Positions 1-8,721 of a stretch of 37,316 nucleotides of DNA are shown here, piece after piece. Origin of the DNA: a virus; the IMG/VR virus record IMGVR_UViG_3300025128_000135, positions 1-37,316 of that record; one strand, given 5' to 3'. The translations under genes were made by a program, and so were the position numbers. Every line of letters starts with the position of its first letter. Position 1 is the stretch's first letter. The notes beneath the pieces were generated by a model. The model was given only the letters and a program-made list of their open reading frames with translations, did not search any database and had not been told where the DNA came from.

Positions 1-326
1 CCACAGATACTTTAACAAACAAATCAATAGATTCAGATAACAACACAATTACAAACATTGTAAACGCAGATATTAAATCAAGTGCTGCGATTGCAGATAC
101 AAAATTAGCTACAATATCAACAGCAGGGAAAGTAGCATTAACAGCATTAGAGATTGATGGAGGATCTGACATAGGTGCAGATTTAACAACATCAGATTTA
201 ATAATAGTGGATGATGGTGCCGGTGGTACAAATAAAAAAGCAGCATTGTCTAGAGTAGTAACATTAATGTCAGCACAAGGATTTTCTACAGAAGACCCTA
301 CTGCATTAGCAATCGCATTAGGATAG
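1..326 (+). CDS. Tail fibre / virion structural protein, C-terminal part (5' end outside window)
   Basis: The reading frame is open from the window edge (frame beginning at base 3) to a TAG at 324-326, so only the last ~107 residues are present. The visible part begins with a TDTLTNKSID type repeat and a DIKSSAAIADTKLATI stretch, which are low-complexity Asn/Thr/Asp/Ala segments typical of phage tail-fibre shafts in marine podoviruses. It ends in a short helix-like tail (TEDPTALAIALG). The stop codon TAG runs directly into GAGG, which forms the ribosome binding site of the next gene. The function is inferred from composition and position at the head of a fibre cluster. The receptor or attachment portion cannot be judged. 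Confidence 0.75.
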   Translation, partial: TDTLTNKSIDSDNNTITNIVNADIKSSAAIADTKLATISTAGKVALTALEIDGGSDIGADLTTSDLIIVDDGAGGTNKKAALSRVVTLMSAQGFSTEDPTALAIALG

Positions 327-334
327 GAGGGTAA

Positions 335-682
335 ATGGCAAATACATTTAAAGTAGTAACAAAAGCAGGTGTAACTAGTGCTGATGTTATCTATACAGTA
401 GCAAGTTCTACAACAACAGTAGTTCTTGGAATTATGATAGGTAACACAACAACAACACAAGTTACTGCAACAGTAAGTTTAGGATCAGATACTTCCAACA
501 GAGCAGGTGCAAACAATGAAGCTAACCAAACAGTTGAGTTAGTAACCAATGCACCTATACCTGTAGGTGGTACACTTGAATTATTGTCAGGGAATAAAGT
601 TGTTATGGAAACAACTGATACCCTTTCGTTAACAGCTTCAGGTGCTGCAGATATAGCTTTATCAATTATGGAGATAACCTAG
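335..682 (+). CDS. Small beta-rich virion protein (paralogue of the gene at 11048)
   Basis: A 115-residue protein rich in Thr, Val and Ala with alternating beta-strand pattern and no signal peptide or membrane segment. It starts 8 nt after the previous stop and is preceded by a TAGGAGGG Shine-Dalgarno made from that stop. The pattern of a Tyr-Thr-Val strand near residue 20, an I/V-rich strand, a Thr-rich strand and a final L-S-x-M/L-E motif matches the 109-residue product at 11048-11377, so the two look like paralogues. Location between fibre genes suggests a particle component such as a decoration or fibre-joint protein. No specific family is recognised. Confidence 0.75.
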   Translation: MANTFKVVTKAGVTSADVIYTVASSTTTVVLGIMIGNTTTTQVTATVSLGSDTSNRAGANNEANQTVELVTNAPIPVGGTLELLSGNKVVMETTDTLSLTASGAADIALSIMEIT

Positions 683-683
683 A

Positions 684-1526
684 ATGGCATATCTTGGTAC
701 ACCTATAGATACAACCAATCAGTTTCAGTCTTTACAAGGTAAACGATTTAGTGGTGATGCTAGTACAACAGCATTTACATTAGACATTGCACCGAGTTCA
801 GTATTTGACATAGAAGTTTTTGTAGAAAATGTTAGACAGGACCCAAACTCTGCGTATGGCATAAGCGGAACTACTCTTACATTTACCGGAGCACCTCCTT
901 CTGGTACAAATAATATTTATGTAGTTCATCAAGCAAAGGCTGTAGGAACTATTGATGTTCCTGCTAGTGGTGTCGTACCTGCAAGTTTAGCAAGTAATAT
1001 TATATCAGGACAAACAGAATTAGCTTCTGCTCCTGATGATACAGATGAACTTTTAGTATCAGACGCAGGAACAATAAAAAGAGTTGATGTGTCATTAATA
1101 AAATCAACTAACACACCTAGTTTTTATGTAAGACTGTCTGGTAACTTTGATTTAACTAATGATACTTGGACTAAAATTCCGTGGGATACTGAACAATTTG
1201 ATACAGATAATGCTTTTGCTTCAAACAAATTTACAGTACCAAGTGGCAAAGGTGGCAAGTATTTTTTTCTTATTCATGCTTTTTTAGGAAATCAGTTAGG
1301 TGCTTATAATCTTAAATTATACAAAAATGGATCAGCACTTACTCCTGCTTCTCAATGGGCACATATAAATCGTAATGGTTCTGATGCAGATATGTCACAA
1401 GGACTTTGGCAAATAGTTGATTTAAGTGCTAGTGATTATATAGAAACTTATGCACAAACAACTGCTGGCAGTAATGGTGATGTAATAGCAACAACAAGTT
1501 TTTTTCAAGGATTTAAATTAGCATAG
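684..1526 (+). CDS. Tail fibre / receptor-binding protein with C1q-like jelly-roll tip
   Basis: A 280-residue protein in three parts. Residues 1-90 form an adaptor-like domain containing FTLDIAPSSVFDIEVFVENV, shared in layout with the start of the protein at 3663. Residues 90-140 form a linker. Residues 145-280 form a beta-sandwich beginning PSFYVRL and containing an FTVPSGKGGKYFFLIHAF strand pair and an LYKNGS motif, which resembles phage C1q/TNF-like head domains. These trimeric domains usually sit at fibre tips and contact the cell surface. The gene is followed by a small chaperone-like gene at 1535, making the first of four such pairs. Family assignment is by pattern only. Confidence 0.75.
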   Translation: MAYLGTPIDTTNQFQSLQGKRFSGDASTTAFTLDIAPSSVFDIEVFVENVRQDPNSAYGISGTTLTFTGAPPSGTNNIYVVHQAKAVGTIDVPASGVVPASLASNIISGQTELASAPDDTDELLVSDAGTIKRVDVSLIKSTNTPSFYVRLSGNFDLTNDTWTKIPWDTEQFDTDNAFASNKFTVPSGKGGKYFFLIHAFLGNQLGAYNLKLYKNGSALTPASQWAHINRNGSDADMSQGLWQIVDLSASDYIETYAQTTAGSNGDVIATTSFFQGFKLA

Positions 1527-1534
1527 GAGAAATA

Positions 1535-1891
1535 ATGGCAGACGTATCAACAAAAGTAAAATTATATTTAGAAGACAATTCTAAAACATGGGATTCAGAA
1601 AAAGATAAAATATTAATTCAAGATGATTCTGATGGAAAAGGTGCTTACATTGCAACATGGTCAGTATCAGGTTTAGCAAAACCTTCAGACTCACAGTTAG
1701 CAGCTTTTGATACTGCGGGTAATACAAAAGAAACTTTAGATGCAACTTTATTAAAAAGAAAAAGAGAATACTTATCGTGGGAAGAACAATTAGATAAATT
1801 GTATCACGATATTAATGATGGTAAATTAGATAAGACAGGTTCTTGGTACACGCATATCAAGTCTGTGAAGGATGCAAATAGCAAGGAGTAA
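1535..1891 (+). CDS. Putative tail-fibre assembly chaperone (XkdW-like C-terminus)
   Basis: A 118-residue acidic protein. Its C-terminal third (about residues 75-115: YLSWEEQLDKLYHDI followed by a W-Y-x-H-I-K-x-VK helix) has the layout of the XkdW / tail-fibre assembly accessory proteins found just after fibre genes. It starts 8 nt downstream of the previous stop with a TAGGAG site. Its place directly after a fibre gene supports a role in folding or attaching that fibre. It differs in sequence from the chaperone-like proteins at 2487, 3370 and 4415. Function is inferred. Confidence 0.6.
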   Translation: MADVSTKVKLYLEDNSKTWDSEKDKILIQDDSDGKGAYIATWSVSGLAKPSDSQLAAFDTAGNTKETLDATLLKRKREYLSWEEQLDKLYHDINDGKLDKTGSWYTHIKSVKDANSKE

Positions 1892-1893
1892 AC

Positions 1894-2487
1894 ATGGCAC
1901 TTAGTACAATAAAACCTGCTTCAATAGATTTGTCAGCAGCATTTCCCTTTACAGGAACAGTAACAGGTACGGACCTAGTTAAATTATCTACAGTAGATGC
2001 AAGTGACAGTAATACTATTAATTTTGATAATTCAATTATAACATCTTCTTTCGTAAATTATGTTCTTAAATATAGTAGAGTCGTTCCTGAAACTGACCAA
2101 ACTACATTAAATCTTATGTTGTCTACTGATAATGGTTCCAATTTTTTAGGCAACACAAAAAAAGGACAAGATTACAATAACCTTTCAAGTTCTGCTTCAG
2201 GTCCTGAACAAGCATCAGGCTCTAATAATGGAACAATAGTTCTTGGTTATCAAGATGATGGTGCAGATGGCTGTGCAGGAACTATTTTAATAAATGGTTT
2301 AACAAGTACAGGATATAAATATGCAGACTTTCGTCATATATTTCGTCATGGTGGTGGTAGTGATTTTTACATAATTTCTGGAGGTGCAGTATTTGAATAC
2401 AATGCTGCGTTTAATTACATGAGATTAGCAAGTTCTAGTGGTGCTATAGAGTCAGGAAAATTTACATTGTATGGAGAAAAAGCATAA
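1894..2487 (+). CDS. Fibre-tip-like virion protein (paralogue of 2783)
   Basis: A 197-residue beta-rich protein. It shares the N-terminal motif IDLS-x3-F-x-FTGTVTG, an internal SF-x-NYV strand and a C-terminal F-x-LYG strand with the product of 2783-3373, so the two are tandem paralogues with diverged middles. The middle is Ser/Gly/Asn-rich as in receptor-binding domains. An AAGGAGTAAAC site overlaps the previous stop codon. Its stop overlaps the start of the chaperone-like gene at 2487 (TAATG). It is probably an exchangeable adhesin, but no named domain is recognised. Confidence 0.7.
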   Translation: MALSTIKPASIDLSAAFPFTGTVTGTDLVKLSTVDASDSNTINFDNSIITSSFVNYVLKYSRVVPETDQTTLNLMLSTDNGSNFLGNTKKGQDYNNLSSSASGPEQASGSNNGTIVLGYQDDGADGCAGTILINGLTSTGYKYADFRHIFRHGGGSDFYIISGGAVFEYNAAFNYMRLASSSGAIESGKFTLYGEKA

Positions 2488-2774
2488 TGCCAAGATATCA
2501 TAATGTAAACGGAGTTAAGGTTCAGTTCACAGCAGAAGAAGAAACTGCTCGTGATGCTGAAGAAAAAGCATGGGCTGATGCAGCTCCTGCTAGAGCCTTG
2601 GCTGAATTAAGAGATAAAAGAAACAGATTATTAGCAGAGACAGATTATCTAGCTTTATCAGATAATACTCTTAGTGATGATATGAAAACATATCGACAGA
2701 ATCTAAGAGACTTACCTGCAGGAAAAGATACAGTAGAGAAGTGCGAGAACGCAACTTGGCCTACTAAACCATAG
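2487..2774 (+). CDS. Phage tail assembly chaperone-like protein (Phage_tail_APC type)
   Basis: A 95-residue protein with a charged helical N-terminus, then the signature RNRLLAETDYLALSD, MKTYRQNLRDL and a terminal WPTKP. This R-x2-LL-x2-TD...M-x2-YRQ-x-LRD...WP layout is that of the phage tail assembly chaperone family PF16778. It overlaps the upstream adhesin gene by one base (TAATG), as expected for translational coupling of a fibre with its helper. A second copy of the same family lies at 3370 and a relative at 4415. Confidence 0.75.
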   Translation: MPRYHNVNGVKVQFTAEEETARDAEEKAWADAAPARALAELRDKRNRLLAETDYLALSDNTLSDDMKTYRQNLRDLPAGKDTVEKCENATWPTKP

Positions 2775-2782
2775 GAGGATAG

Positions 2783-3373
2783 ATGAGTAAGACAACAGTA
2801 GCATCAACAGGTATAGATTTAAGTGATACATTTGCTTTTACAGGCACTGTGACTGGTACACCTAATGATTTTACACATATAACAGATACTGATGCGGCAG
2901 GAGCAACTTATGTAGAATTTACATCAATAGGTAGTTTTAAAAATTATGTAATATGGGGTAGAGATATAAATTTATCAGCAGATACAAGTTTATATTTAAC
3001 CTATTATATTGGTGGAACAAGACAAACAAGTGGTTACAGATGGAGAAGTAAGTCTTTTAAAGACGATGGAAATGATGAGTCTGCAAATACGCAAAGTGCG
3101 AATGAAATATTAGTTGGAAAAGATTTTGATAATGCTAGTTCTTCAAAAAATCAATTAACTATATGGTTTTCTCAATTAACAGGAACAACAACAGAACCAT
3201 CTTTGTATTTTGAAAATTCTGGTAAAATGTCTAATGGTACTTTTTGTAGAACCATAGGTTTTGGCACATCTGTTAGTTCTAGTTCAGGAGTTGTATCGGG
3301 TTTTAGAATACACACAGGTTCAGGCACTTATACAACAGCTTCATTTTCATTATATGGAGTAGCAACATCATGA
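2783..3373 (+). CDS. Fibre-tip-like virion protein (paralogue of 1894)
   Basis: A 196-residue beta-rich protein with an N-terminal GIDLSDTFAFTGTVTG segment, a GSFKNYVIWGR strand, and a C-terminal FSLYG strand, all of which align with the product of 1894-2487. The middle 100 residues differ strongly, as expected of a receptor-contacting region under diversifying selection or recombination. An ATAGGAGGATAG site precedes the start and includes the previous stop. The 3' end overlaps the next chaperone-like gene by 4 nt (ATGA). Confidence 0.7.
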   Translation: MSKTTVASTGIDLSDTFAFTGTVTGTPNDFTHITDTDAAGATYVEFTSIGSFKNYVIWGRDINLSADTSLYLTYYIGGTRQTSGYRWRSKSFKDDGNDESANTQSANEILVGKDFDNASSSKNQLTIWFSQLTGTTTEPSLYFENSGKMSNGTFCRTIGFGTSVSSSSGVVSGFRIHTGSGTYTTASFSLYGVATS

Positions 3374-3663
3374 GCAGATTTAAAATAATAAACAATGTAA
3401 AAATTGATTTAACAGCAGAAGAAAATGCTATTGAAGACCAAAAAGATAAAACACATAAAGAAAACGAATTGAATAGAAAATTAGACCATTTAAGGTCAAC
3501 TCGTAATTATTTATTAAGTAAAACTGATTGGACATCTAGTAGTGATTTAATAATGAGTACAGAAATGAAAGAGTATCGACAAAAACTTCGTGATGCTACT
3601 GAAGGCTTAGATACTGTAGAAAAAGTACAAGCATACGAATTTCCAACAGAGGTAACAAAATAA
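3370..3663 (+). CDS. Phage tail assembly chaperone-like protein, second copy
   Basis: A 97-residue protein that repeats the layout of the 2487 product: charged helical N-terminus, LRSTRNYLLSKTDWTSSSD, MKEYRQKLRDATEGLDTVEKV and a final FPTEV. It belongs to the same PF16778-like chaperone group. The start overlaps the stop of the paired adhesin gene (ATGA) and its own stop overlaps the next start (TAATG). It is probably the dedicated helper of the 2783 product. Confidence 0.75.
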   Translation: MSRFKIINNVKIDLTAEENAIEDQKDKTHKENELNRKLDHLRSTRNYLLSKTDWTSSSDLIMSTEMKEYRQKLRDATEGLDTVEKVQAYEFPTEVTK

Positions 3664-4406
3664 TGGCATACATAGGACAATCAATTAAAAACGGAACCTT
3701 TGCTGTCTTAGACACAAGCGGTAATACTTACAATGGTTCTAACACAACATTTAGTTTAGGAACACAGGTAGGTTCTGCAGCACAGTTATTAGTATCCCAT
3801 GATGGTGTTATTCAAAAACCGGGAACAGACTACACACTAGCTTCAGGTGGAGCATCAATTACTTTTAGCACAGCACCTGCAAGTGGAGCATCAATCTTTA
3901 TTGTAGAAATATCTGGTGCAGTAGGTGGGCCAATGAACAGAGATTTAAATGGTGAAGAGTTAATCTTGGATGTTGATGGCGACTCAAGTTTTCATGCAGA
4001 TACAGATGATCAAATAGATTTTAAAGCCGGTGGTACAGACGTCATGCAGTTTACCACTGCGAATACAAAATTTAATGTGGGTGCGTATAACCCCGAAGCA
4101 ACTTTAACAGATGGTTCTACAATCAATTGGAATGTATCAACACAGCCTGTCGCTAAAGTTACCTTGGGTGGTAATAGAACACTAGCCGCAGCAAGCAATG
4201 GAGTGACAGGACAGTTTGTATCTTTATTGATTATTCAAGATGGCACAGGTTCAAGAACAGTTACCTTTAATGCTATATATGAATTTGTAGGAGATACCGC
4301 ACCAACACTAACTGGAACAGCAAGTAAGGGAGACCATTTTGTATTTAGATATAATGGTTCAAAGTTTATAGAGGTAGGTAGAAGTCTTAACCTAACATTA
4401 TCATAG
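3663..4406 (+). CDS. Tail fibre protein with N-terminal adaptor domain
   Basis: A 247-residue protein. Residues 1-95 form an adaptor-like domain (FAVLDTSGNTYNGSNTTFSL, then LLVSHDGVIQKPGTDYTL and a final ISGAVGG) common at the start of marine phage fibre proteins and shared in outline with the 684 product. Residues 105-140 contain a DGDSSFHADTDDQIDFKAGG segment known from repeated phage fibre modules. The C-terminal beta region contains ATLTDGSTINWN and a final FRYNGSKFIEVG. It overlaps the previous stop by one base and is followed by the chaperone-like gene at 4415. Confidence 0.75.
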   Translation: MAYIGQSIKNGTFAVLDTSGNTYNGSNTTFSLGTQVGSAAQLLVSHDGVIQKPGTDYTLASGGASITFSTAPASGASIFIVEISGAVGGPMNRDLNGEELILDVDGDSSFHADTDDQIDFKAGGTDVMQFTTANTKFNVGAYNPEATLTDGSTINWNVSTQPVAKVTLGGNRTLAAASNGVTGQFVSLLIIQDGTGSRTVTFNAIYEFVGDTAPTLTGTASKGDHFVFRYNGSKFIEVGRSLNLTLS

Positions 4407-4414
4407 GAGTAAAT

Positions 4415-5029
4415 ATGTTTGCATTAGTAGAATCAGGAAAAATTACACAGTTCCCCAAAGGCAACAAAGGAATTACAATAGGAGATAATCAATATCCACA
4501 AACTATTTACACAGTATGGACCGAAGCAGAAAGAAACGCTATTGGCATCTATACTGTAGAAATAGATGAGACAAATAAAAAAGATGAAGCATTTTATGTT
4601 AATACAAATATTACTTATGCATTTGGTAGTGGTAAAGTAACAGGTAGTTATGGAACAGCAACTGCTAAAGAACTTGCAGACAAAGACGCAGTTGATAAAG
4701 ATGGTAATAAATTAAAAGATGATAAAGGTAATCAAATAGTTATCTATGGTCTTAAAACACAATACAAAAATAAATTTAATACACACGCTGCAGAATTACT
4801 TGCCAAGACAGATTGGTATGTTATCAAAGCTGCAGATGTAGATTCTTATTCTGTACCTGATAATATTAAAACATACAGAGCAGCAGTAAGAACAAAAGTT
4901 AATGCGATGGAAACATCCATAGATAATTGTTCAGATGTAGATGCCTTAATAACTTTATTGACATATACTACAGATAGTGAGGGAGTCACATCAAGACCCC
5001 TAGGTGAGTTTCCAGACGAGGTAGTGTAA
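4415..5029 (+). CDS. Fibre-associated chaperone-like protein
   Basis: A 204-residue protein. The N-terminus (MFALVESGKITQFPKGNKG and IYTVWTEAERNAIGIYTVEI) is the form usually seen in phage tail-fibre assembly or DUF4376-like accessory proteins. The C-terminal half has the Phage_tail_APC-like pattern AAELLAKTDWYVIKAAD, IKTYRAAVR and EFPDEV. It is therefore a longer relative of the 2487 and 3370 products and the fourth helper in the cluster. A TAGGAGTAAAT site precedes it. It is less certain than the two shorter copies. Confidence 0.65.
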   Translation: MFALVESGKITQFPKGNKGITIGDNQYPQTIYTVWTEAERNAIGIYTVEIDETNKKDEAFYVNTNITYAFGSGKVTGSYGTATAKELADKDAVDKDGNKLKDDKGNQIVIYGLKTQYKNKFNTHAAELLAKTDWYVIKAADVDSYSVPDNIKTYRAAVRTKVNAMETSIDNCSDVDALITLLTYTTDSEGVTSRPLGEFPDEVV

Positions 5030-5030
5030 C

Positions 5031-6485
5031 ATGGGAGTTACAATACCTGGACCTTCAGGTGAAGTTAAAGAAAGTTATGAAATAAGTAACTCTCTTAGGT
5101 TTAATGATGGAGATAGTCCGCAATTAAACTTAGCCAATGAGGGCACTGTAACCAATAATAAAATATTTACATATAGTGTTTGGATAAAAAAATCTAGCAT
5201 TGAAAGTGCTAATCAAAGTATTATTAGTGCTGAAAGCGGTAACAACAGAGCACAACTTCTTTTTAGGAGTAGCAGTAATGATGCAATTAGAATTGTAGAA
5301 ACCTCTGATGCTTATTCTAGTTTTAACACACTTCTAACAACGGCTTCTTTGTTTCGTGACCCTAGTGCTTGGTATCACATCGTATTAAGTTATGACAGCA
5401 CAGATGGAACAGCAGGAGATAGAGTAAAAATATATGTTAATAGTGTTTTACAAACTTTGTCTGGAACAACAGCAGATTCAAATTTTACAACACCATTTAA
5501 CGAAGAAAGTTATAATTTAGACATAGGGCATCTTAATAATAGTGAATTTCTAGATGGACATATGTCTGATGCACATTTTATAGATGGACAAGCGTTAACA
5601 CCAACTTCTTTTGGAGAAACTAATGACAACGGAGTTTGGATACCAAAAAGATACACAGGTTCTTATGGTCTTAATGGCTTTAAATTAGAATTTAAACAAA
5701 CAGGAACTAGCACTAATTCAAGTGGTATTGGTGCAGACACATCTGGTAATGATAGGCACTTTGCTGTGTCAAATCTTGCAGCTCATGACATAACAGAAGA
5801 TACACCTACTAATAATTTTGCTACACTAAATTCATTGTTTAGAAGTAATTTTGATAATGATGGAGAATTCAGAGAGGGTAGTTCTCAAATAGCTTTTACA
5901 TCAGGAGACTCAGATAGAGGATATGGTTTTTCAACTTTTGGTGTGACATCTGGTAAATGGTATTGGGAAGTAAAAATTACAACTGTAGCGAGAGCTAATA
6001 CGGGTATTGGAGATGCCACCGCCATAGCAGCATTTACTGGTCCCTTATATGACGAAAGTACATCAAAAGGTTTTATAGTAAATTATGCAGGTGGAATTGA
6101 AGAAAATGGCACATCAACAAGTTATGCTAATTCCTTGAGTGATAATGATATAGTCATGTGGGCATTAGATATGGATAATCACAGAGCGTATTATGGTATA
6201 AATGGAACATGGCAAGATAGTGGTGACCCTACAAGCGGCTCAACAGGAACAGGGGATGTTACTACACAAATTAGTGACCAGTCTCATTTAAACACAGGAG
6301 AGCCTATGTTCCCATTTTGTCTTGATGCTTCAACAAGCGGACAATCAAATTTTAAATGGAATTTTGGCAACCCCCCTTTTACAATATCAAGTGGTAACAA
6401 TGACGGCAAGTATGGTAACTTTGAATATGCACCACCATCAGGATATTATGCACTATGTACTAAAAGATTAGCGGAGTTTGGATAA
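5031..6485 (+). CDS. Virion surface protein with LamG-like and SPRY-like domains
   Basis: A 484-residue protein with two recognisable lectin-like folds. Residues ~20-225 show a concanavalin/LamG pattern: SLRFNDGD, FTYSVWIKKSS, WYHIVLSYDSTDG, VKIYVNSVLQ, and IGHLNNSEFLDGHMSDAHFI. Residues ~305-484 show a SPRY pattern: GKWYWEVKI, GIGDATA, an ALDMDNHRAYYGING strand, and a terminal FGNPPF segment. Both domains bind carbohydrate or protein surfaces in other systems. It begins one base after the preceding stop and shares a base with the next start. A host-surface binding role is inferred. Confidence 0.75.
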   Translation: MGVTIPGPSGEVKESYEISNSLRFNDGDSPQLNLANEGTVTNNKIFTYSVWIKKSSIESANQSIISAESGNNRAQLLFRSSSNDAIRIVETSDAYSSFNTLLTTASLFRDPSAWYHIVLSYDSTDGTAGDRVKIYVNSVLQTLSGTTADSNFTTPFNEESYNLDIGHLNNSEFLDGHMSDAHFIDGQALTPTSFGETNDNGVWIPKRYTGSYGLNGFKLEFKQTGTSTNSSGIGADTSGNDRHFAVSNLAAHDITEDTPTNNFATLNSLFRSNFDNDGEFREGSSQIAFTSGDSDRGYGFSTFGVTSGKWYWEVKITTVARANTGIGDATAIAAFTGPLYDESTSKGFIVNYAGGIEENGTSTSYANSLSDNDIVMWALDMDNHRAYYGINGTWQDSGDPTSGSTGTGDVTTQISDQSHLNTGEPMFPFCLDASTSGQSNFKWNFGNPPFTISSGNNDGKYGNFEYAPPSGYYALCTKRLAEFG

Positions 6486-7546
6486 TGGCTTATACAACAA
6501 TAGATGACGGTTCAAAATATTTTCAAGCAATTACATATTCAGGTAATAGTAATACAAGTCATGCAGTAACTAATACTGGTAATTCAACTTTACAACCCGA
6601 TTGGATTTGGGTAAAAATTAGAACTGGACAAAATGACGACCACGTTTTAGTGGACTCTAGTAGAGGAAATTTAAAAAGACTTAAAGCTAATCAGGCTTAT
6701 GATGAGGAAGCTGATAGAGCTGAAATTAAATCTTTTGACAGTAATGGTTTTACTTTAGGCACAGACGATGGTTCAAGTAACTATAATGGTTTTACTTATG
6801 TAGCATGGCAATGGAAGGCAAATGGCGGAACTACAACGACTAATGATGCAAGTGCTACAAGTGTAGGAAATTTAGATTCAGTCTATCAAGCAAATACTAC
6901 AGCAGGATTTAGTATTGTAACATGGACAGGAGTACATCCTGGTAATCATTCTGTTGCTCACGGTTTGGGTATAGCACCTAAAGCTATAATTTTTAAAAAT
7001 AGAAGCGACAATAATAACTGGCAAGTTCGACACGCAAGTTTAGCAGCATATCAAAAACTTCCTTTAAACGATACCACTCTTCCATCTACAGATTATAATT
7101 TAGGTCATGACATGGGCACAACGACATTTGCTTTGCAGAACAGTGAACTTGATAATGGTGACGGTGATTCAATGATAGCATATTGTTTTGCACCTATACA
7201 AGGATATTCTAAATTTGGTTCTTATAAAGGTAATAATAATGCAGATGGAGCGTTTGTTTATACAGGATTTAAACCAGCTTGGCTTATGGTAAAAAAAACT
7301 ACTGATAATGCTAGAGCATGGGTAATACATGATAATAAACAAGACCCAGATAATCCTACGGCTAATAGATTAGATGCAAATACTAATGAAGTTAATCAAA
7401 GTTCTGGACATTTTGATTTTTTAAGTAATGGGTTTAAATGTCGGTCAACAGAGGGTGCTACAAATGCTTCTTCAACATATATATACTTCGCATTTGCAGA
7501 GCATCCATTTGTAAGTAGTAAAGGAGTGCCAGTAACGGCAAGATAG
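6485..7546 (+). CDS. Virion surface protein of a marine-phage family (DUF7483-like)
   Basis: A 353-residue protein. It contains QPDWIWVKIR, a DSSRG turn, the motif KSFDSNGFTLG, VAWQWKANGG, a GFSIVTWTG strand, VAHGLGIAPKAIIFKNRS, and a C-terminal FDFLSNGFKCRS with a closing YIYFAFAEHPFVSS. Proteins with this series of motifs occur repeatedly in marine phage fibre regions and are annotated as DUF7483-like; I recognise the pattern but cannot verify it here. The internal repetition of the HGLG-x-AP-K-x-I-x-F-K-N type motif suggests two related domains. It is probably a decoration or receptor-binding component. Confidence 0.7.
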   Translation: MAYTTIDDGSKYFQAITYSGNSNTSHAVTNTGNSTLQPDWIWVKIRTGQNDDHVLVDSSRGNLKRLKANQAYDEEADRAEIKSFDSNGFTLGTDDGSSNYNGFTYVAWQWKANGGTTTTNDASATSVGNLDSVYQANTTAGFSIVTWTGVHPGNHSVAHGLGIAPKAIIFKNRSDNNNWQVRHASLAAYQKLPLNDTTLPSTDYNLGHDMGTTTFALQNSELDNGDGDSMIAYCFAPIQGYSKFGSYKGNNNADGAFVYTGFKPAWLMVKKTTDNARAWVIHDNKQDPDNPTANRLDANTNEVNQSSGHFDFLSNGFKCRSTEGATNASSTYIYFAFAEHPFVSSKGVPVTAR

Positions 7547-7549
7547 AAT

Positions 7550-7987
7550 ATGTTTGGTGTATCTTCTTTTGGTCAATACTCTTTTTCAGGATATACTGAT
7601 CAACCGGTAAACTTAGAAGGTGTTCAAGCTACAATAAGCTTAGGAAACATTGCAGCGATTGAAGCGAACGCTGATGTTACTTTAGGAACTAATGTAAACA
7701 ACATCTCTATCGGTGACTTAACCTTTGTAGGGGCAGCTAATGTTACTGTCAGTGGCAATGCACTTACATCTAGTTTAGGTAGTGCTACACCAAAAGGTGA
7801 AGCTGACGTAACTGTCACGACTAATTTAGCAGGAACCGTGGCTAGTGGAACAGTTACAATTGTAGCAAAAGCTGTTGTTCTTCCGGGAACAAATCTTTTA
7901 ACTTCTTCGGTTACTAGTCCTGGTGTTATCACTTGGAACGATATAAACACAGGTGCAAGTCAAACATGGACAAATGTAGAAACTTAA
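7550..7987 (+). CDS. Small virion-associated hypothetical protein
   Basis: A 145-residue protein starting FGVSSFGQYSFSGY and followed by five or six short Val/Thr/Ala strands of similar length (for example GNIAAIEANADVTLGTN, then NVTVSGNALTSSLGS). This suggests a small repetitive beta-structure. The C-terminus is a Trp-containing ITWNDINTGASQTWTNV. It starts 3 nt after the previous stop without a strong Shine-Dalgarno. No family is recognised. Its position inside the fibre cluster points to a particle protein. Confidence 0.65.
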   Translation: MFGVSSFGQYSFSGYTDQPVNLEGVQATISLGNIAAIEANADVTLGTNVNNISIGDLTFVGAANVTVSGNALTSSLGSATPKGEADVTVTTNLAGTVASGTVTIVAKAVVLPGTNLLTSSVTSPGVITWNDINTGASQTWTNVET

Positions 7988-8004
7988 TATAAAATGGAGA
8001 ACAC

Positions 8005-8712
8005 ATGTCATCATCATATTCAACATCACTAAAATTAGAAAAAATGACCACTGGCGAAAAAGCTGGTTTATGGGGCACAGTTACTAATACAAATTTAGAT
8101 TTAATTCAAGAGGCAGTAGGAGGTTATATTTCTATTGCTGTTACCAATGCAGATATAACAACAACTATAGCAGATGGAGCATCTTCTAATGGCCGTAACG
8201 CTGTTATTAAATTAACAGGAACACTTACTGCTAATAGAAATATTACTGTTCCAGATTCAGTAGAAAAAGCTTGGTTAGTCGTTGATGCAACGGATAGAAG
8301 TTCTAGTCACTATACATTAACATTTAAAACTGCATCGGGGACTGGGGTTACACTAGCTCGAGGTTCTACTACTTTATTGTTTTCAGACGGAACAAACATT
8401 GTAAAAGGTATGATAAAAAAAGGATATGTAACAACTACTTCCGCTTATACTGCTGTTGCAGATGATCAAATTATAGTAGATACAAGTTCTGCTCCTGTCA
8501 CAATCACATTACCTGCAAGTCCTAGTGTAGGAGATGAAGTACATTTTATAGATGCAAAAGGATCTTTTGGTTCTAACAATTTAATTATTAATAGAAATAG
8601 TTCCAATATTAATTCAGGCACATCTAATTTAACAGTATCAACAAACGGTCAGTCTTTTACATTAGTTTATGCAAACGCAACTAGAGGTTGGACTTATAAG
8701 ACATTTATATAG
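8005..8712 (+). CDS. Tail fibre-related protein
   Basis: A 235-residue protein beginning SSYSTSLKLEKMTTGEKAGL followed by WGTVTNTNLDLIQEAV, an N-terminal motif seen widely in fibre proteins of marine and freshwater phages. The rest is beta-rich (IKLTGTLTANRNITVPDS, an LTFKTASGTGVTLARGS segment, VTITLPASPSVGDEVHFID, and a closing FTLVYANATRGWTYKT). The latter half looks like a parallel-strand shaft or tip. An AATGGAGAACAC site precedes the start. It lies directly before the nozzle gene, consistent with a fibre that docks on the tail hub. Confidence 0.75.
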   Translation: MSSSYSTSLKLEKMTTGEKAGLWGTVTNTNLDLIQEAVGGYISIAVTNADITTTIADGASSNGRNAVIKLTGTLTANRNITVPDSVEKAWLVVDATDRSSSHYTLTFKTASGTGVTLARGSTTLLFSDGTNIVKGMIKKGYVTTTSAYTAVADDQIIVDTSSAPVTITLPASPSVGDEVHFIDAKGSFGSNNLIINRNSSNINSGTSNLTVSTNGQSFTLVYANATRGWTYKTFI

Positions 8713-8721
8713 GAGATAATT

